Shown here in pieces: positions 47,881-58,300 of a stretch of DNA of 64,000 nt; the first letter of the stretch is position 1; the number at the start of each line of letters is the position of its first letter. Source of the DNA: an uncultured Verrucomicrobiae bacterium (lineage in GTDB: Bacteria > Verrucomicrobiota > Verrucomicrobiia > Limisphaerales > AAA164-E04); NCBI GenBank assembly GCA_943788245.1, contig CALSPN010000008.1, positions 1 through 64,000 of the forward strand. The letters run 5' to 3'. A program made the translations under genes and the position numbers. Under the pieces are notes generated by a model, which worked only from the letters and a program-made list of their open reading frames with translations, was not told the DNA's origin and did no database searches.

Positions 47881-49024
47881 ATGTTTGAGCAGGTCAAAGA
47901 AGAGTTAGTCGCTTTAAGAGAGAAACTTTCGCATCTACGGAGGTTTCTTTGACGAGGGTAAGCTAGACAAACGACTCATCGAGCTGGAAGCTCAGATGAG
48001 TCGCGAAGATTTTTGGAATGACAGGGATGCTGCGCAAAAACTTACGGATGAATCCGCCTCAATTCGGCGGAAGCTGGATCCCCTGAAAAAGGGTGAGACC
48101 CGATTGCAGGATATCGAAGTAATGCTTGAGCTGGGTGTCGAAGAACCAGAATCTGTTCAAGAAACAATCGAAGCCGATCTCACCGAAGATATTTCAGCTT
48201 TTCGAAAAGAATACGATGCCCTGGAATTAAGCACCTTATTGACAGGTCCTCATGATGCAAATAATTGCATTTTAAGTATTAATGCAGGTGCTGGTGGGAC
48301 AGAATCCTGCGATTGGGCAGACATGCTCATGCGCATGTACCAACGTTGGGGCGAATCGCGTGGGTGGAAGGTAGATGTCACTGATATTCTTGAAGGCGAC
48401 ACCGCTGGAATCAAAAGTGCGGTGATGCTCATTTCGGGTGAGAACGCATATGGTTTTTGCAAAGCCGAGCGTGGTGTTCACAGGCTTGTTCGCATTTCTC
48501 CTTTTGACTCGAACAAACGGCGTCACACGAGTTTTGCCAGTGTGGACGTCATTGCTGAAATCGCTGAAACTGAGCAGGAATCGATTCCTCCTACTGAATT
48601 TCGTGTGGATACCTTTCGGTCTGGGGGCAAGGGGGGACAGAATGTGAACAAGGTGGAAACCGCAGTTCGCATAACCCACCTTGAGAGCGGATTGTCAGTT
48701 GCTTGTCAGACCCAGCGCTCCCAGCATCAAAATCGTGCTACGGCAATGAATTTGCTCCTATCCCGGATTTTTGCACTGAAACAGGATCAGCAAAAAAAGG
48801 ACATGGAACGCTTCTATGGAGAAAAAGGCAGTGTGTCCTGGGGAAATCAAATTCGCAGTTATGTTTTTCAGCCCTACCGGATGGTAAAGGATTTACGAAC
48901 CGGAATTGATACAAGTGATGTTCAGGGTGTGATGGATGGTAAATTGAATGACTTTGTAGATGGATGGCTGAGAGCAGGGTGTCCGTTGAAAAAAATTACG
49001 GGTATTGAGGAGGTAGATGCATGA
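47881..49024 (+). CDS. prfB: Peptide chain release factor 2, with programmed +1 frameshift
   Basis: RF2 releases peptides at UGA and UAA. Translation starts at the ATG at 47881 and meets TGA at 47950-47952 after 23 codons. The slippery CTT TGA C and a GGAGG (47939-47943) six bases before the TGA match the E. coli RF2 site, including spacing. After the +1 shift the protein continues LDEGKLDKRLIELEAQMSRE to 380 residues. GGQ is present in FRSGGKGGQNVNKVETAV. The UGA codon specificity makes this an autoregulatory switch. The stop overlaps the trpC start by ATGA. Confidence 0.96.
47939..47953 (+). promoter_or_regulatory. RF2 programmed frameshift site
   Basis: GGAGG, a six-base spacer TTTCTT, then TGAC. 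Low RF2 stalls the ribosome at UGA and the internal Shine-Dalgarno pushes it +1, raising RF2 synthesis. Confidence 0.95.
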
Positions 49025-49822
49025 GTATTCTAGACAAAATTGTGCAAACAAAATTGATAGAAGTATCACATCTCAAATACGATATGCCTTCCGAAGGTTA
49101 TCTGAAATCCAAATTAAATCAAAGAGGTGTTCGACCTTTTTTAGATTCCTTGAGATCGCCAAGGCGTGGAGATGTCGCATTGATCGCTGAGATCAAAAAG
49201 GCGTCGCCCTCCAAAGGGGTCATCTGTTCTGATTTTGATCCTGTCCGGATTGCTCAAGCCTATCAGGATGCAGGCGCGACTTGCTTATCAGTTTTGACAG
49301 ATGTGGATTATTTTCAAGGTTCACTGGAATACCTCAAAGCTGTCCGACAGGCGGTTGATCTGCCGCTTCTGCGAAAAGATTTTATTATTGATGCGAGACA
49401 GATTGAAGAGGCAATCGATTATGGTGCGGACGCAATCTTGCTCATCGCAGCCATTCTTGATGACCAACAATTAAAATCTCTCCATACGTTGGCGACAGGT
49501 GCCGGTTTGACCGCTTTGGTGGAAGTGCATGATGAGGAAGAATTAAATCGTGTCATGAGCGCTGGTTGCCTGCTGGTGGGTGTGAATAATAGAAACTTGA
49601 AAGACTTCTCAGTCGATTTGGAGACAACCGATCGCATGGCAAAACTATGGCGTGAATCCGGGCGACCTTCCGGTAGCGTATTAGTTGCAGAGAGTGGTAT
49701 TTACTCGCGCGAGGATGTTCTTGAGGTGAAAAAAAGGAGGAGCCTCTGCTATCCTTGTAGGAGAATCCCTTATGCGTGATACTTCCAATATTCAATCTAA
49801 AGTCGTTGAGTTGCTTGGTTGA
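49021..49822 (+). CDS. trpC: Indole-3-glycerol phosphate synthase (one frameshift near the 3' end)
   Basis: TrpC closes the indole ring in tryptophan synthesis. The TIM-barrel motifs are clear: LIAEIKKASPSKGVI, SVLTDVDYFQGSLEYL, LLRKDFIIDARQIEEA, ALVEVHDEEELNRV, GVNNRNLKDFSVDL and VAESGIYSREDVLEV. The frame then breaks in an A7 run at 49729-49735. Removing one A restores KKGGASAILVGESLMRDT and a stop at 49820-49822, for 266 residues, which is the normal length. The last phosphate-binding loop is thus intact after repair, so an artefact is likely. It overlaps prfB by ATGA. Confidence 0.9.
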
Positions 49823-49894
49823 GGTCCCAGCACTATCCAGCGTATAAATGGTTTGTCCTATCGGCGCACTTACCATTAAATTCTAATATCCGTT

Positions 49895-51181
49895 ATGAAT
49901 AATCTAGAAACAATCTGTTTACATGGCGGGCATACGCCCGATTCCGCTTCTAATGCACGTGCAGTTCCTGTCTATCGAACAAGCTCTTTTGTGTTCAAGG
50001 ATACAGAGCATGCAGCCAATCTTTTTGCACTGAAAGAACTTGGTAACATTTACTCGCGCATCATGAACCCAACTCAAGATGTGCTGGAGCAACGCGTCGC
50101 CTCCCTTGATAATGGAGCCGCTGCTCTCGCTTTGTCTTCAGGAACAAGCGCCATTTTTTACACTGTAATCAATTTGTGTCAGGCGGGTGATGAAATTGTA
50201 TCTGCGAACAATCTCTACGGGGGTTCCTTCACTCAATTCAACGACATCCTGCCACAGTTTAACATCAAGACAAATTTCGTTGATTCCAATGACCCTGAAA
50301 ATTTCCGAAAAGCAATCACGCCCAAAACCAAATTACTCTTTTGCGAAACTGTCAGCAATCCGGGGCTGGACGTTGCGGATATTGAAGCAATAGCAAAGAT
50401 TGCTCATGAGCATGGCTTGCCGCTAGTGGTTGATTCGACCTTCACCACTCCCTACTTGCAGCGTCCCATTGATCATGGCGCAGACATCGTCATACATTCC
50501 TTGACTAAGTGGTTGGGGGGCCATGGTGCTGGCATTGGTGGAATTGTAGTTGATTCTGGCAAGTTCGACTGGAAATCCGATAAGTTTCCTCTGATGACAC
50601 AGCCTGAGTCTAGCTATCATGGCGTGCGTTGGGCGCATGACCTTGGCGATTTGAGCCCAATTGCCTTCATATTGCGTATGCGTGTTGTGCCATTGCGCAA
50701 TTTAGGGGCATGCATCACACCTGACAATGCATGGATGTTCCTTCAAGGAATTGAAACACTCACTTTGCGAATGGAGCGTCATTGTGAGAACTCCCTGGCT
50801 CTTGCAAAGCATCTGCAATCGCATTCAGGTGTAGAGTGGGTAAGATACCCTACTCTGGACGGTGACAAAAATAAGCCATTGGCTGACAAATACCTTGGAG
50901 GTAAAGGTGGCTCCATGGTCGTATTCGGCATCAAAGGTGGCGCAGAAGCCGGAAGTCGTTTTATTGAAAAGCTTAATTTATTCTCTCATCTTGCCAATGT
51001 AGGCGATGCAAAAAGTCTCGCCATTCACCCGGCTACGACAACGCACTCGCAGTTATCCGCCGAAGCCCAAAAAGCAGGTGGCATTACTCCAGAATTGATT
51101 CGTCTGTCCGTTGGCATTGAACACATAGATGACATAATCGCTGATGTCGATCAGGCGATTGAGGCCTCTACCAATGCCTAA
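49895..51181 (+). CDS. metY: O-acetylhomoserine sulfhydrylase (PLP-dependent)
   Basis: This enzyme makes homocysteine from O-acetylhomoserine and sulfide. The 428-residue length fits the large O-acetylhomoserine aminocarboxypropyltransferase branch. Visible motifs are YSRIMNPTQDVLEQRVASLDNG, SSGTSAIFYTVINL, NNLYGGSFTQF, ETVSNPGLDVADIEAIA and the PLP Lys in HSLTKWLGGHG. The C-terminal THSQLSAEAQKAGGI and RLSVGIEHIDDII are typical. metX follows eight bases later and provides the substrate, so the two form a methionine operon. No SAM riboswitch fits in the short 72-base leader. Confidence 0.95.
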   Translation: MNNLETICLHGGHTPDSASNARAVPVYRTSSFVFKDTEHAANLFALKELGNIYSRIMNPTQDVLEQRVASLDNGAAALALSSGTSAIFYTVINLCQAGDEIVSANNLYGGSFTQFNDILPQFNIKTNFVDSNDPENFRKAITPKTKLLFCETVSNPGLDVADIEAIAKIAHEHGLPLVVDSTFTTPYLQRPIDHGADIVIHSLTKWLGGHGAGIGGIVVDSGKFDWKSDKFPLMTQPESSYHGVRWAHDLGDLSPIAFILRMRVVPLRNLGACITPDNAWMFLQGIETLTLRMERHCENSLALAKHLQSHSGVEWVRYPTLDGDKNKPLADKYLGGKGGSMVVFGIKGGAEAGSRFIEKLNLFSHLANVGDAKSLAIHPATTTHSQLSAEAQKAGGITPELIRLSVGIEHIDDIIADVDQAIEASTNA

Positions 51182-51189
51182 GGATTGCT

Positions 51190-52338
51190 GTGGAAACAGC
51201 CCAGACTCATTTCGCGTCTATCAGTTCAGAGAGTGATCCTCTCCAACTTTTCAGCGGTGATCAATTGGTCGCCGCTGAAGTTGCTTACGAAACCTATGGC
51301 GCACTGAACGAGGCCAAAGACAACGCGATCCTCATCTTTCACGCCCTGAGTGGCAGTCAGCATGCTGCTGGTCGCAACGAAGCAGTTGAAGGTGTCGAGC
51401 GCTACTGGACTGATGAATGTCATGAGGGTTGGTGGGAAAATTTCATTGGGCCAGGGAAGGCTTTGGACACAAGTCAGTTCTATGTGATCTGCGCCAATTA
51501 CCTGGGAGGCTGCTATGGTTCAACGGGGCCATCCTCTTTGGATCACGAGACAGGAAATCCGTTTGGCTCTAGATTTCCAAGCATTGCCATCCGAGATATC
51601 GTTGATTCGCAAGCGAAGCTCTTGAATGCTCTGGGAATTGATTGCCTACACGCTGTTGTAGGAGGTTCCATGGGCGGGATGGCTTGTTTGAGTTTTGCGA
51701 CTCGATATCCTGATCGCGTCAACGTGGTTATTCCCATGGCAGCTAGCCTCTACGCCACAACGCTTCATCGTATTCACAATTTTGAGCAGATTTATGCGGT
51801 TGAATCTGATCCTAATTTTCAGGGCGGTGATTATTACGGTGGTGTATTTCCTGATCAGGGATTGGCTCTTGCAAGGATGATTGCCCACAAAACCTATGTA
51901 TCACTATCAACAATGGAAGATCGGGCCAGAAATGAAATCGTTCAGCCTTCGAGCGGATTCAAGCATTATCGATTCAGCCACCCCATCGAATCCTATTTGT
52001 TGCATCAAGGAAGAAAGTTTGTCTCCCGCTTCGACGCCAACACATATCTCCGCTTGTGTGAAGCCTGGCTGCGTTTTGATCTATTGAAGGAGGCAGAGAG
52101 TGATAGTTATCAAGCGCTTTTTTCTTCCTGCAAACACCAGAAGTACATGATTTTCAGTGTGGATTCAGATGTGTGCTTTTACCCTGAGGACCAGGTGCAC
52201 ATGGCACGTATTCTGAAGCAAAACGATATTCGTTGCCGGCATATTACGATTCACTCCGAGAAAGGTCATGATGCATTCCTCTTGGAACCCGAGCTTTTGG
52301 AACCCCACCTGAAACATTCGCTTGAAAATCCTTGGTAG
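51190..52338 (+). CDS. metX: Homoserine O-acetyltransferase
   Basis: MetX acetylates homoserine with acetyl-CoA, the first committed methionine step in this pathway. The 382-residue alpha/beta hydrolase starts at a GTG with AAGGA five bases upstream, one of the few clear ribosome binding sites here. Motifs include VAYETYGALNEAKDNAILIFHALSG (shown only in part by AYETYG), the nucleophile Ser in GGSMGGMACLSFATRYP, and the terminal Asp/His pair in SVDSDVCFYPEDQ and SEKGHDAFLLE. It is co-transcribed with metY. A terminator follows. Confidence 0.95.
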   Translation: METAQTHFASISSESDPLQLFSGDQLVAAEVAYETYGALNEAKDNAILIFHALSGSQHAAGRNEAVEGVERYWTDECHEGWWENFIGPGKALDTSQFYVICANYLGGCYGSTGPSSLDHETGNPFGSRFPSIAIRDIVDSQAKLLNALGIDCLHAVVGGSMGGMACLSFATRYPDRVNVVIPMAASLYATTLHRIHNFEQIYAVESDPNFQGGDYYGGVFPDQGLALARMIAHKTYVSLSTMEDRARNEIVQPSSGFKHYRFSHPIESYLLHQGRKFVSRFDANTYLRLCEAWLRFDLLKEAESDSYQALFSSCKHQKYMIFSVDSDVCFYPEDQVHMARILKQNDIRCRHITIHSEKGHDAFLLEPELLEPHLKHSLENPW

Positions 52339-52364
52339 GTTTTTCCATGCCCAGTTTCAGCAAA

Positions 52365-52400
52365 TAAAAACCGACGGAAACGAATTTCCGCCGGTTTTTT
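52365..52400. terminator. Bidirectional rho-independent terminator
   Basis: AAAACCGACGGAAA and TTTCCGCCGGTTTT pair with one mismatch around CGAA, with A and T tracts on both sides. It serves metYX and the convergent outer-membrane protein gene. Confidence 0.88.
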
Positions 52401-52428
52401 GTAATGATTTATAGTTAAAAAATCAGTG

Positions 52429-53286
52429 CTAAAATCTGATGACCATGTCCACAATGTAGCGTTCATCCATGATACCCTCATCGCTTCCAACACCATTTTC
52501 ATAAGAGAGTCCGAGATCGACTCTGTCATGCAATCTTGAGCGGAACCCAAATCCAATGGCGCTGTAAGTGTCCCCTTCCGCTGCAGCAGAACCAAAGTTA
52601 ATCAAGTCATATCCCTCGACAGGTGTCGCTCCATCTCCGCCTGAGAGCACTGTAAAGGAGTTGAATGCGATAAACGGAATAAACCACTTGCAGGTGTAGT
52701 AATCAACCTGAGCACTCCAGTGAAGGAAGGAGGACTCCTCATCGTTGTCATTGGGTATGCGGGCACCCACGCTACCTGTAAAATGAAGATCATCAAAACC
52801 TTTCATAGCCGAAACAAATACATTCCATTCCCCATCACCGTTGTTCTGGAAAATGCCGCCCGAACCGGAGGGTAACTCCAATTTGAGGCCAGGTGTGATC
52901 AATAATTGATTCTCTTCATCATCCACCGCGGCATACTTCAGACCAAAGCCAAGGTCTGCCCAGCCGGTTTCGTTAATACCTGCTGCAGGCATATCCAAGT
53001 CACATATCCCGCCCTTGGTTGCGATAAGAGCCAAACGGTCGTTAACTGCCCAGCGTGCCTGCACTCCGTATACATTGGCATCACCACCCCCTAGGAATGA
53101 ACTTGGGATTTCATGATGAATGAAAACTGGGCGTAGTTCAGTGTTGACTTGAGCAGCTTCAAAGTAAAAAGGGTTTGTTACCGGCGCAATGGTCTTGTCT
53201 TTCCATGATTCTCCTTGAGCTGTATTGGACTGAGATAGGATCAAAGCCACAGCTCCCGCCACTAATAGATTGCAAGGGTTATTCAT
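52429..53286 (-). CDS. Outer-membrane beta-barrel protein of unknown function
   Basis: The 285-residue protein has a signal peptide (NLLVAGAVALILSQSNTAQG) and then alternating polar/aromatic strands, short turns rich in Asn and Gly, and a C-terminal Phe (IVDMVIRF), all typical of outer-membrane barrels. Segments such as LALIATKGG, GWADLGFGLKYAA and FGFRSRLHDRVDLGLSYENG resemble the transporter-like MetA-pathway family, to which the disrupted gene at 34372-35261 also belongs. No substrate can be proposed. Confidence 0.72.
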   Translation of the reverse strand: MNNPCNLLVAGAVALILSQSNTAQGESWKDKTIAPVTNPFYFEAAQVNTELRPVFIHHEIPSSFLGGGDANVYGVQARWAVNDRLALIATKGGICDLDMPAAGINETGWADLGFGLKYAAVDDEENQLLITPGLKLELPSGSGGIFQNNGDGEWNVFVSAMKGFDDLHFTGSVGARIPNDNDEESSFLHWSAQVDYYTCKWFIPFIAFNSFTVLSGGDGATPVEGYDLINFGSAAAEGDTYSAIGFGFRSRLHDRVDLGLSYENGVGSDEGIMDERYIVDMVIRF

Positions 53287-53474
53287 ACGCGCATCAACCT
53301 AATAACTTTTCTCTGAGTTGTCACTATATCACTTGCGCTTTATGTTACCAAACTTGCCTCACTGAAAAGGTAAGTGAGATTCAACACGCATCTAACTTTC
53401 AGGAATCATCAAACCGAATAAACCGCATTATAAAAAACCAAAAGGATGAAGATCCAATTTTGATTTTTTAATGC

Positions 53475-54389
53475 CTATCCTAACCTTACATTTTCATCAG
53501 TTAAGCGATTGTAGGCATCCATGTATTTTTCCTGTGTCTTGCGGACAATAAAATCAGGTAAAGCCGGAGCGGGTGGTGTCTTATCCCATTCCAGATCTTC
53601 CAGGTAATCGCGCACAAACTGCTTATCGTAACTGGGCTGTGATCTTCCTGGTGCATAAGATTCAGCAGGCCAAAATCTGGAGGAATCGGGTGTCAATACT
53701 TCATCGATCAACAATAATGCTCCATTAAAATATCCAAACTCAAATTTTGTATCGGCGATGATGATACCTCTGGAATTTGCATATGCACGGGCACGTTGAT
53801 AAATCTCGAGGCTGATCTCTTTTACTTGGTGTGCTGTATCTTTACCTACGAGCTCGATCGCTTTTTCGAAAGAGATGTTTTCATCATGCCCTGTCTCTGC
53901 CTTTGTGGCAGGAGTGAAAATAGGTTCGGGGAGCTCTGATGATTCCTTCAGCCCATCCGGAAGAGTGATGCCACAAACGGTGCGGTCTTTCTGGTATTCC
54001 TTCCACCCTGATCCGGCCAGGTAGCCTCTGACTACGCATTCAATGGTCAGTGGCTCAGTTTTTTTGACGATCATGCTGCGTCCCTTGAGTTTTTCAGACC
54101 ATGGTAATAGCTTCTCTGGAAGAGCTTGTTCAGCTGTGTGTTTGCGATGGTTGGCAATTACCCCTTTCATTTGATCAAACCAGAAATGGGAAATTTGCGT
54201 GAGCACGGACCCCTTGGTGGGGATTCCGTTTGGCATCACACAATCAAATGCTGAGATGCGGTCGGTTGCGACAAAAAGAAAGGAATCACCCAAATCGAAA
54301 ATTTCACGAACTTTTCCAGACTTGATTTTGGGAATACCTGGTAATTCCAACTGCAGAATTGGTGGCTGATTTGGATTGATGGAGGACAT
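53475..54389 (-). CDS. purC: Phosphoribosylaminoimidazole-succinocarboxamide (SAICAR) synthase
   Basis: PurC joins CAIR and aspartate in purine synthesis. The 304-residue length is of the longer, yeast-like form. Motifs are IKSGKVREIFDLGDSFLFVATDRISAFD (visible as GKVREIFDLGD), ECVVRGYLAGSGWKEY, PEPIFTPATKAETGHDENI, IIADTKFEFG and LTPDSSRFWPAESY. It starts 14 bases after the KDPG aldolase gene and is probably co-transcribed, although the two pathways are unrelated. Confidence 0.95.
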   Translation of the reverse strand: MSSINPNQPPILQLELPGIPKIKSGKVREIFDLGDSFLFVATDRISAFDCVMPNGIPTKGSVLTQISHFWFDQMKGVIANHRKHTAEQALPEKLLPWSEKLKGRSMIVKKTEPLTIECVVRGYLAGSGWKEYQKDRTVCGITLPDGLKESSELPEPIFTPATKAETGHDENISFEKAIELVGKDTAHQVKEISLEIYQRARAYANSRGIIIADTKFEFGYFNGALLLIDEVLTPDSSRFWPAESYAPGRSQPSYDKQFVRDYLEDLEWDKTPPAPALPDFIVRKTQEKYMDAYNRLTDENVRLG

Positions 54390-54403
54390 GAATTATTAAA
54401 AGT

Positions 54404-55057
54404 TCAGATAGATTGACGCACTTGTTTGAGTCGATCTGAAAACTGGCGTGCCAGTTGCGTTAACGCAGGCCAATCGTCAGAATCGAGAATAGACTTGGTC
54501 AGTAATGATGATCCTACGCCCAAAGCAACGCATCCTGCCTTCAAAAAGGGTTCTATCGTATCAAGTTGAACCCCACCCGTGGGTACGATGGGTAAATCAG
54601 GCAGTGGAGCACGTAACGCCTTGATGTAGGAGGGGCCAAGCCCGTCAGCAGGAAAAATTTTAACCATATCGGCACCAGATTCGTAGGCAGTTTGGGCTTC
54701 GGTAGGAGAATAAGCACCCACCATGATGGCCCTGTTGGCATTGTGAACAGGTGCTATCAGCGATGTGCGCAGGATAGGGCTCACGACAAACCTTGCTCCA
54801 GCATCCAATGCAGCATGGCATTGCTCCATACGAACAACGGTTCCTGCGCCGACAATCGCAGCATCACCAAGATCACGTGTGACATTTCGAATGGCTTCAG
54901 GTGCGTCGGGCGTTGAAAAAGTAATTTCAATGGCCCTTATCCCGCCCGATATTAAAGCATGAGAGAGAGGGACGGCCTGTTCGCAAGTCCTGGCGCGGAC
55001 CACTGCGATCAGCCCCGCCTCACACAGTTCCAATTTGATTGATTCTCTTGTAATCAT
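54404..55057 (-). CDS. eda: 2-dehydro-3-deoxyphosphogluconate (KDPG) aldolase
   Basis: The 217-residue class I aldolase cleaves KDPG to pyruvate and glyceraldehyde-3-phosphate (Entner-Doudoroff). Conserved residues are Arg in IAVVRARTCEQA, Glu in IRAIEITFSTPDAPEA, GAGTVVRMEQCHAALDAGA and the Schiff-base Lys in DMVKIFPADGLGPSYI. The phosphate-binding PTGGVQLDTI is intact. It is a second copy of the domain fused to the kinase at 18920-20653, so the genome encodes at least two such aldolases. It is the first gene before purC. Confidence 0.9.
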   Translation of the reverse strand: MITRESIKLELCEAGLIAVVRARTCEQAVPLSHALISGGIRAIEITFSTPDAPEAIRNVTRDLGDAAIVGAGTVVRMEQCHAALDAGARFVVSPILRTSLIAPVHNANRAIMVGAYSPTEAQTAYESGADMVKIFPADGLGPSYIKALRAPLPDLPIVPTGGVQLDTIEPFLKAGCVALGVGSSLLTKSILDSDDWPALTQLARQFSDRLKQVRQSI

Positions 55058-55155
55058 AATGACATGAAGTCAATGCGATAAAAGTCCAACTTTATGGAAT
55101 TCCTCTCGCATAAGCGATAAAAATGGAACAAACGGAAAAAAAGTGAAATCCACCC

Positions 55156-55184
55156 TTGATAAGAATCACCAGTCACTTTATAAA
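55156..55184 (+). promoter_or_regulatory. Sigma-70-type promoter of tRNA-Gly
   Basis: TTGATA (55156-55161), a 17-base spacer and TATAAA (55179-55184), 19 bases before the mature tRNA. This is the best promoter match in the window. Confidence 0.75.
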
Positions 55185-55203
55185 ACCACCTCTCATTTCG
55201 AGA

Positions 55204-55279
55204 GCGAGTGTAGCTCAGTTGGTAGAGCGCAACCTTGCCAAGGTTGATGTCGAGAGTTCGAGTCTCTTCACTCGCTCCA
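55204..55279 (+). tRNA. tRNA-Gly (GCC)
   Basis: A 76-base cloverleaf: acceptor GCGAGTG/CACTCGC, D-arm GCTC/GAGC, anticodon stem CAACC/GGTTG with loop TTGCCAA (anticodon GCC) and T-arm with TTCGAGT. The CCA end is encoded, followed by a T7 run that can terminate transcription. Confidence 0.97.
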
Positions 55280-55338
55280 TTTTTTTGTACTTCCCTAAAT
55301 CGTTCCAGTGCATCGACAAACATTCCCGAGGTTACTCA

Positions 55339-58300
55339 TCAACGAATCACCACTGCTCTGTAGTATGATTGCGTTTTCTCTGGGTTGACTATATCGAAGA
55401 AACTGAGTGTGGATTCGAAGGCGTCTTGAGATTTCAGATCAATCCAATTTTGCAGATCTGTGGATGATTGGAGGGTGTAGCGTCGCCCGGCTTCGGAGGA
55501 GATGATGATTTGAAGTTGTTGGTCTGCGATCATGCTGATGGAGGCAATCTTCAGGCGGAAGTCGGGATCATATTGAGTGATGTGAATGGTGACCTTACCG
55601 GTATTGCTGTAACCAAATCCATCCCATACTCGCCAGGTGAAATCATCCGTTCCTCTGAAGTTGGTGTTGGGTGTGTAGACCAACTGGTCTTCTAAACCTG
55701 AAATGATTCCATGGTCGGGACCCTCAAGAACGACCCGCTGCAGGGCGTCGTGATCTTCGTCTTCCACATCCAAAGAGAAGCTTTTCGGGCTATTTATCTG
55801 GAGACTGATCGTCTGGTTGTTACCGGTTGGTTTATGATTTGGATATTGCACCTCGATAACAACAGTTGCTAAATCACTTTCAAATTCACCGTCACTGGCG
55901 ATGTATTGAATTCGATCAAAGCCAAAGAAATCCGTAAATGGGTGATAGGTGAGATAGGGGGGGGTGCCCGATAAGGTGCCATTTTCCGGCACAAGTACGT
56001 ACTCAATGGAGATAGGATTGTTTTCAAGGTCTTCGATACTCAATTCGAAAGATTCGGGTTTGTTCCCAAAGATCTCTACGCCTTGATCCTTTACTTTTGG
56101 AGGTGTATTTTCATCTGTCACTTCAATTGTAAATAATGCCGTTGTAGTAGCTCCCAGGTTATCCGTGGCATCAATTCTCGCTTCGAGAGTACCTACATGA
56201 TCGAGTTTGGGGCTGTAAGTCAGTAACTCGTTTTCAATGGTTAAAAAGCCGATTTCGGGAGCACTTTTAATGGAATATGAAACGGTGTCTTCATCTGCAT
56301 CACCGGCTTCAATATTCCATTCAACGGGCTGATTCACTGCCGTTATGATCAGGGTATCTTCAAGGTCAGGTGGATTGTTTTCGTCCCGCACAGAAAATGC
56401 TACGGTTGCAACGGGACCATCTACCTTGCCATCATTGGCACGGTAGGTAAATTGATCCTTACCGGAAAATCCAAATTCAGGGATGTATGTTGCCACGGCA
56501 GGAAAAGCCAGGACCCTTCCGTTGCTCGGGCCATCGATGATTTCAAAGTCGAGCGGATCACCATCGGGATCATTGGCAGTGAAGGTGACACTGATCTCTC
56601 TATTTCTATTCATCGTTAAATTTTGTGACATGGCCCGGGGAGCGTCATTGACTCCCTTTACGAGTAAATCACTTTGCCCTTCACTACGGATACCCAGCTC
56701 ATCTTCAATCACGTAAGTGAAACCGTCAGAACCGAAATAATCCTTTTCTGGTATGTAGCGAAACAAACCAGATTCAATTTGTTCCATCGTACCGTGAATC
56801 GGTTGAGTCCATTCAATAAGCCGGATCGCATCTTCGTCTGGGTCGGTATCATTTACCAGTGGATCAAATTCAACAGAGCCATCTTCGGTTAAAATGATCC
56901 GGTCAATTTCGGCGACAGGTGCGTCGTTGATCGGATGAATGACGACTTGAACTTCGCCGATGTCCATGCCTCCTTCGTTATCAATAATCACATATTGTAA
57001 TGTGTCCGTGCCGAAGTGGTTGCTTTTGGGAAGGTAGTTGATCTCGCCTTGATCTGTCAGGTTTGCTTGACCGTTCAAAGGTGGGGATAATTCAATTACT
57101 TTCAGTGGCAGGTTTTCAGGGTGTCGGTCATTGGATAGCACAGAAATCAAGATGGGTGTGTCCTCCTCTGTCTCGGCAAGGTCAAGATTCGCTTCAGGCG
57201 GGCTATAATCTGCTAATACTTTAAACGTTGCACCTTTCTGCGCCTTTGCTCCACTCGGGTCTTTCAACGTAAATATTAAATGCTCCTCTCCTGTCCATTG
57301 CACATTCGGTGGAGAGATAGATACAATTTGATTTTCATCAATCGAGACTTGTAAATCAGTGACCCCGCCGATACTCCAAGTCAGGTCCGCGTACCCATGA
57401 TCCGGATCGGATCCAAACCGCAAAAGGTTGATGGGGAAAAAAACAGAACCTTGAGCAACAGTTTGACTCAGAATAGGGCGGATTATTGGGGGTTGATTGA
57501 TCAGGATGGTTTTCCCAAAACGTCCTGAACGTTGAGCGTCTTTTTGATATGTGGCCCAGGGAAGAAGGTCTTCGCGGTAGGGAGCATCGAGAGACCATGC
57601 ATAAATACTTCGCCTGTCCTTTATACTGACAAGCGGAGCTTCCAAAGAATATTCAAGATCAATGGCAGTAGAACCAACGACATCCAGGAACCCATCGCCA
57701 TCCAGGTCGGTGAGCGTCAAAGGGCCAATCTTGAGAAGGTTGCCGCCAGGTAGTTCCATCCACAGCCTGTCATTACCAGAGGCCGTCCTGAAATAGACAG
57801 GATCTCCCGAAATATTCCATGCTTTCAGTCCACTTGTTCGTCTTCTGTCGCCTTCCTGAATCAATGAAAAAGTGAAACCATAGCTTGGGAGCAGCACGTC
57901 CAGTTGTGCGTCACCATCAACATCTGCTATCAGTGGTGTTGCTCTGAGGAGACCGTCCATCACCCGTCCCTACGGGCCATCCATCCATGGGGAAACCGTG
58001 ATGATGGATGGCGTGGATGAGGTTTGAACGATGGCTTGAAGGCGATGATTTCAAGGTCTCCATCACCATCGAGATCTGCCAGTGCCGGAGAACTGTCAAA
58101 GTGTTCATCCACCAAAGCCGGGAACCCCGAGAGTTCCTCGCCGAAAATATTGAAAACATGAATCCCACCTCGCACGCTGTCTTCGGTCCCATTGCCTGCA
58201 ATGATAATTTCACTCACGCCATCCTGATCCAGATCACCGATAATGGGGGAAGTAATGAGTTTGCCCGAGTTAATATACGCGCTTGTTTTTGCAGCGCCGG

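Noticed and set aside
49823-49894. SAM riboswitch before metY
   Set aside because: The 72-base gap is too short and shows no matching stems.
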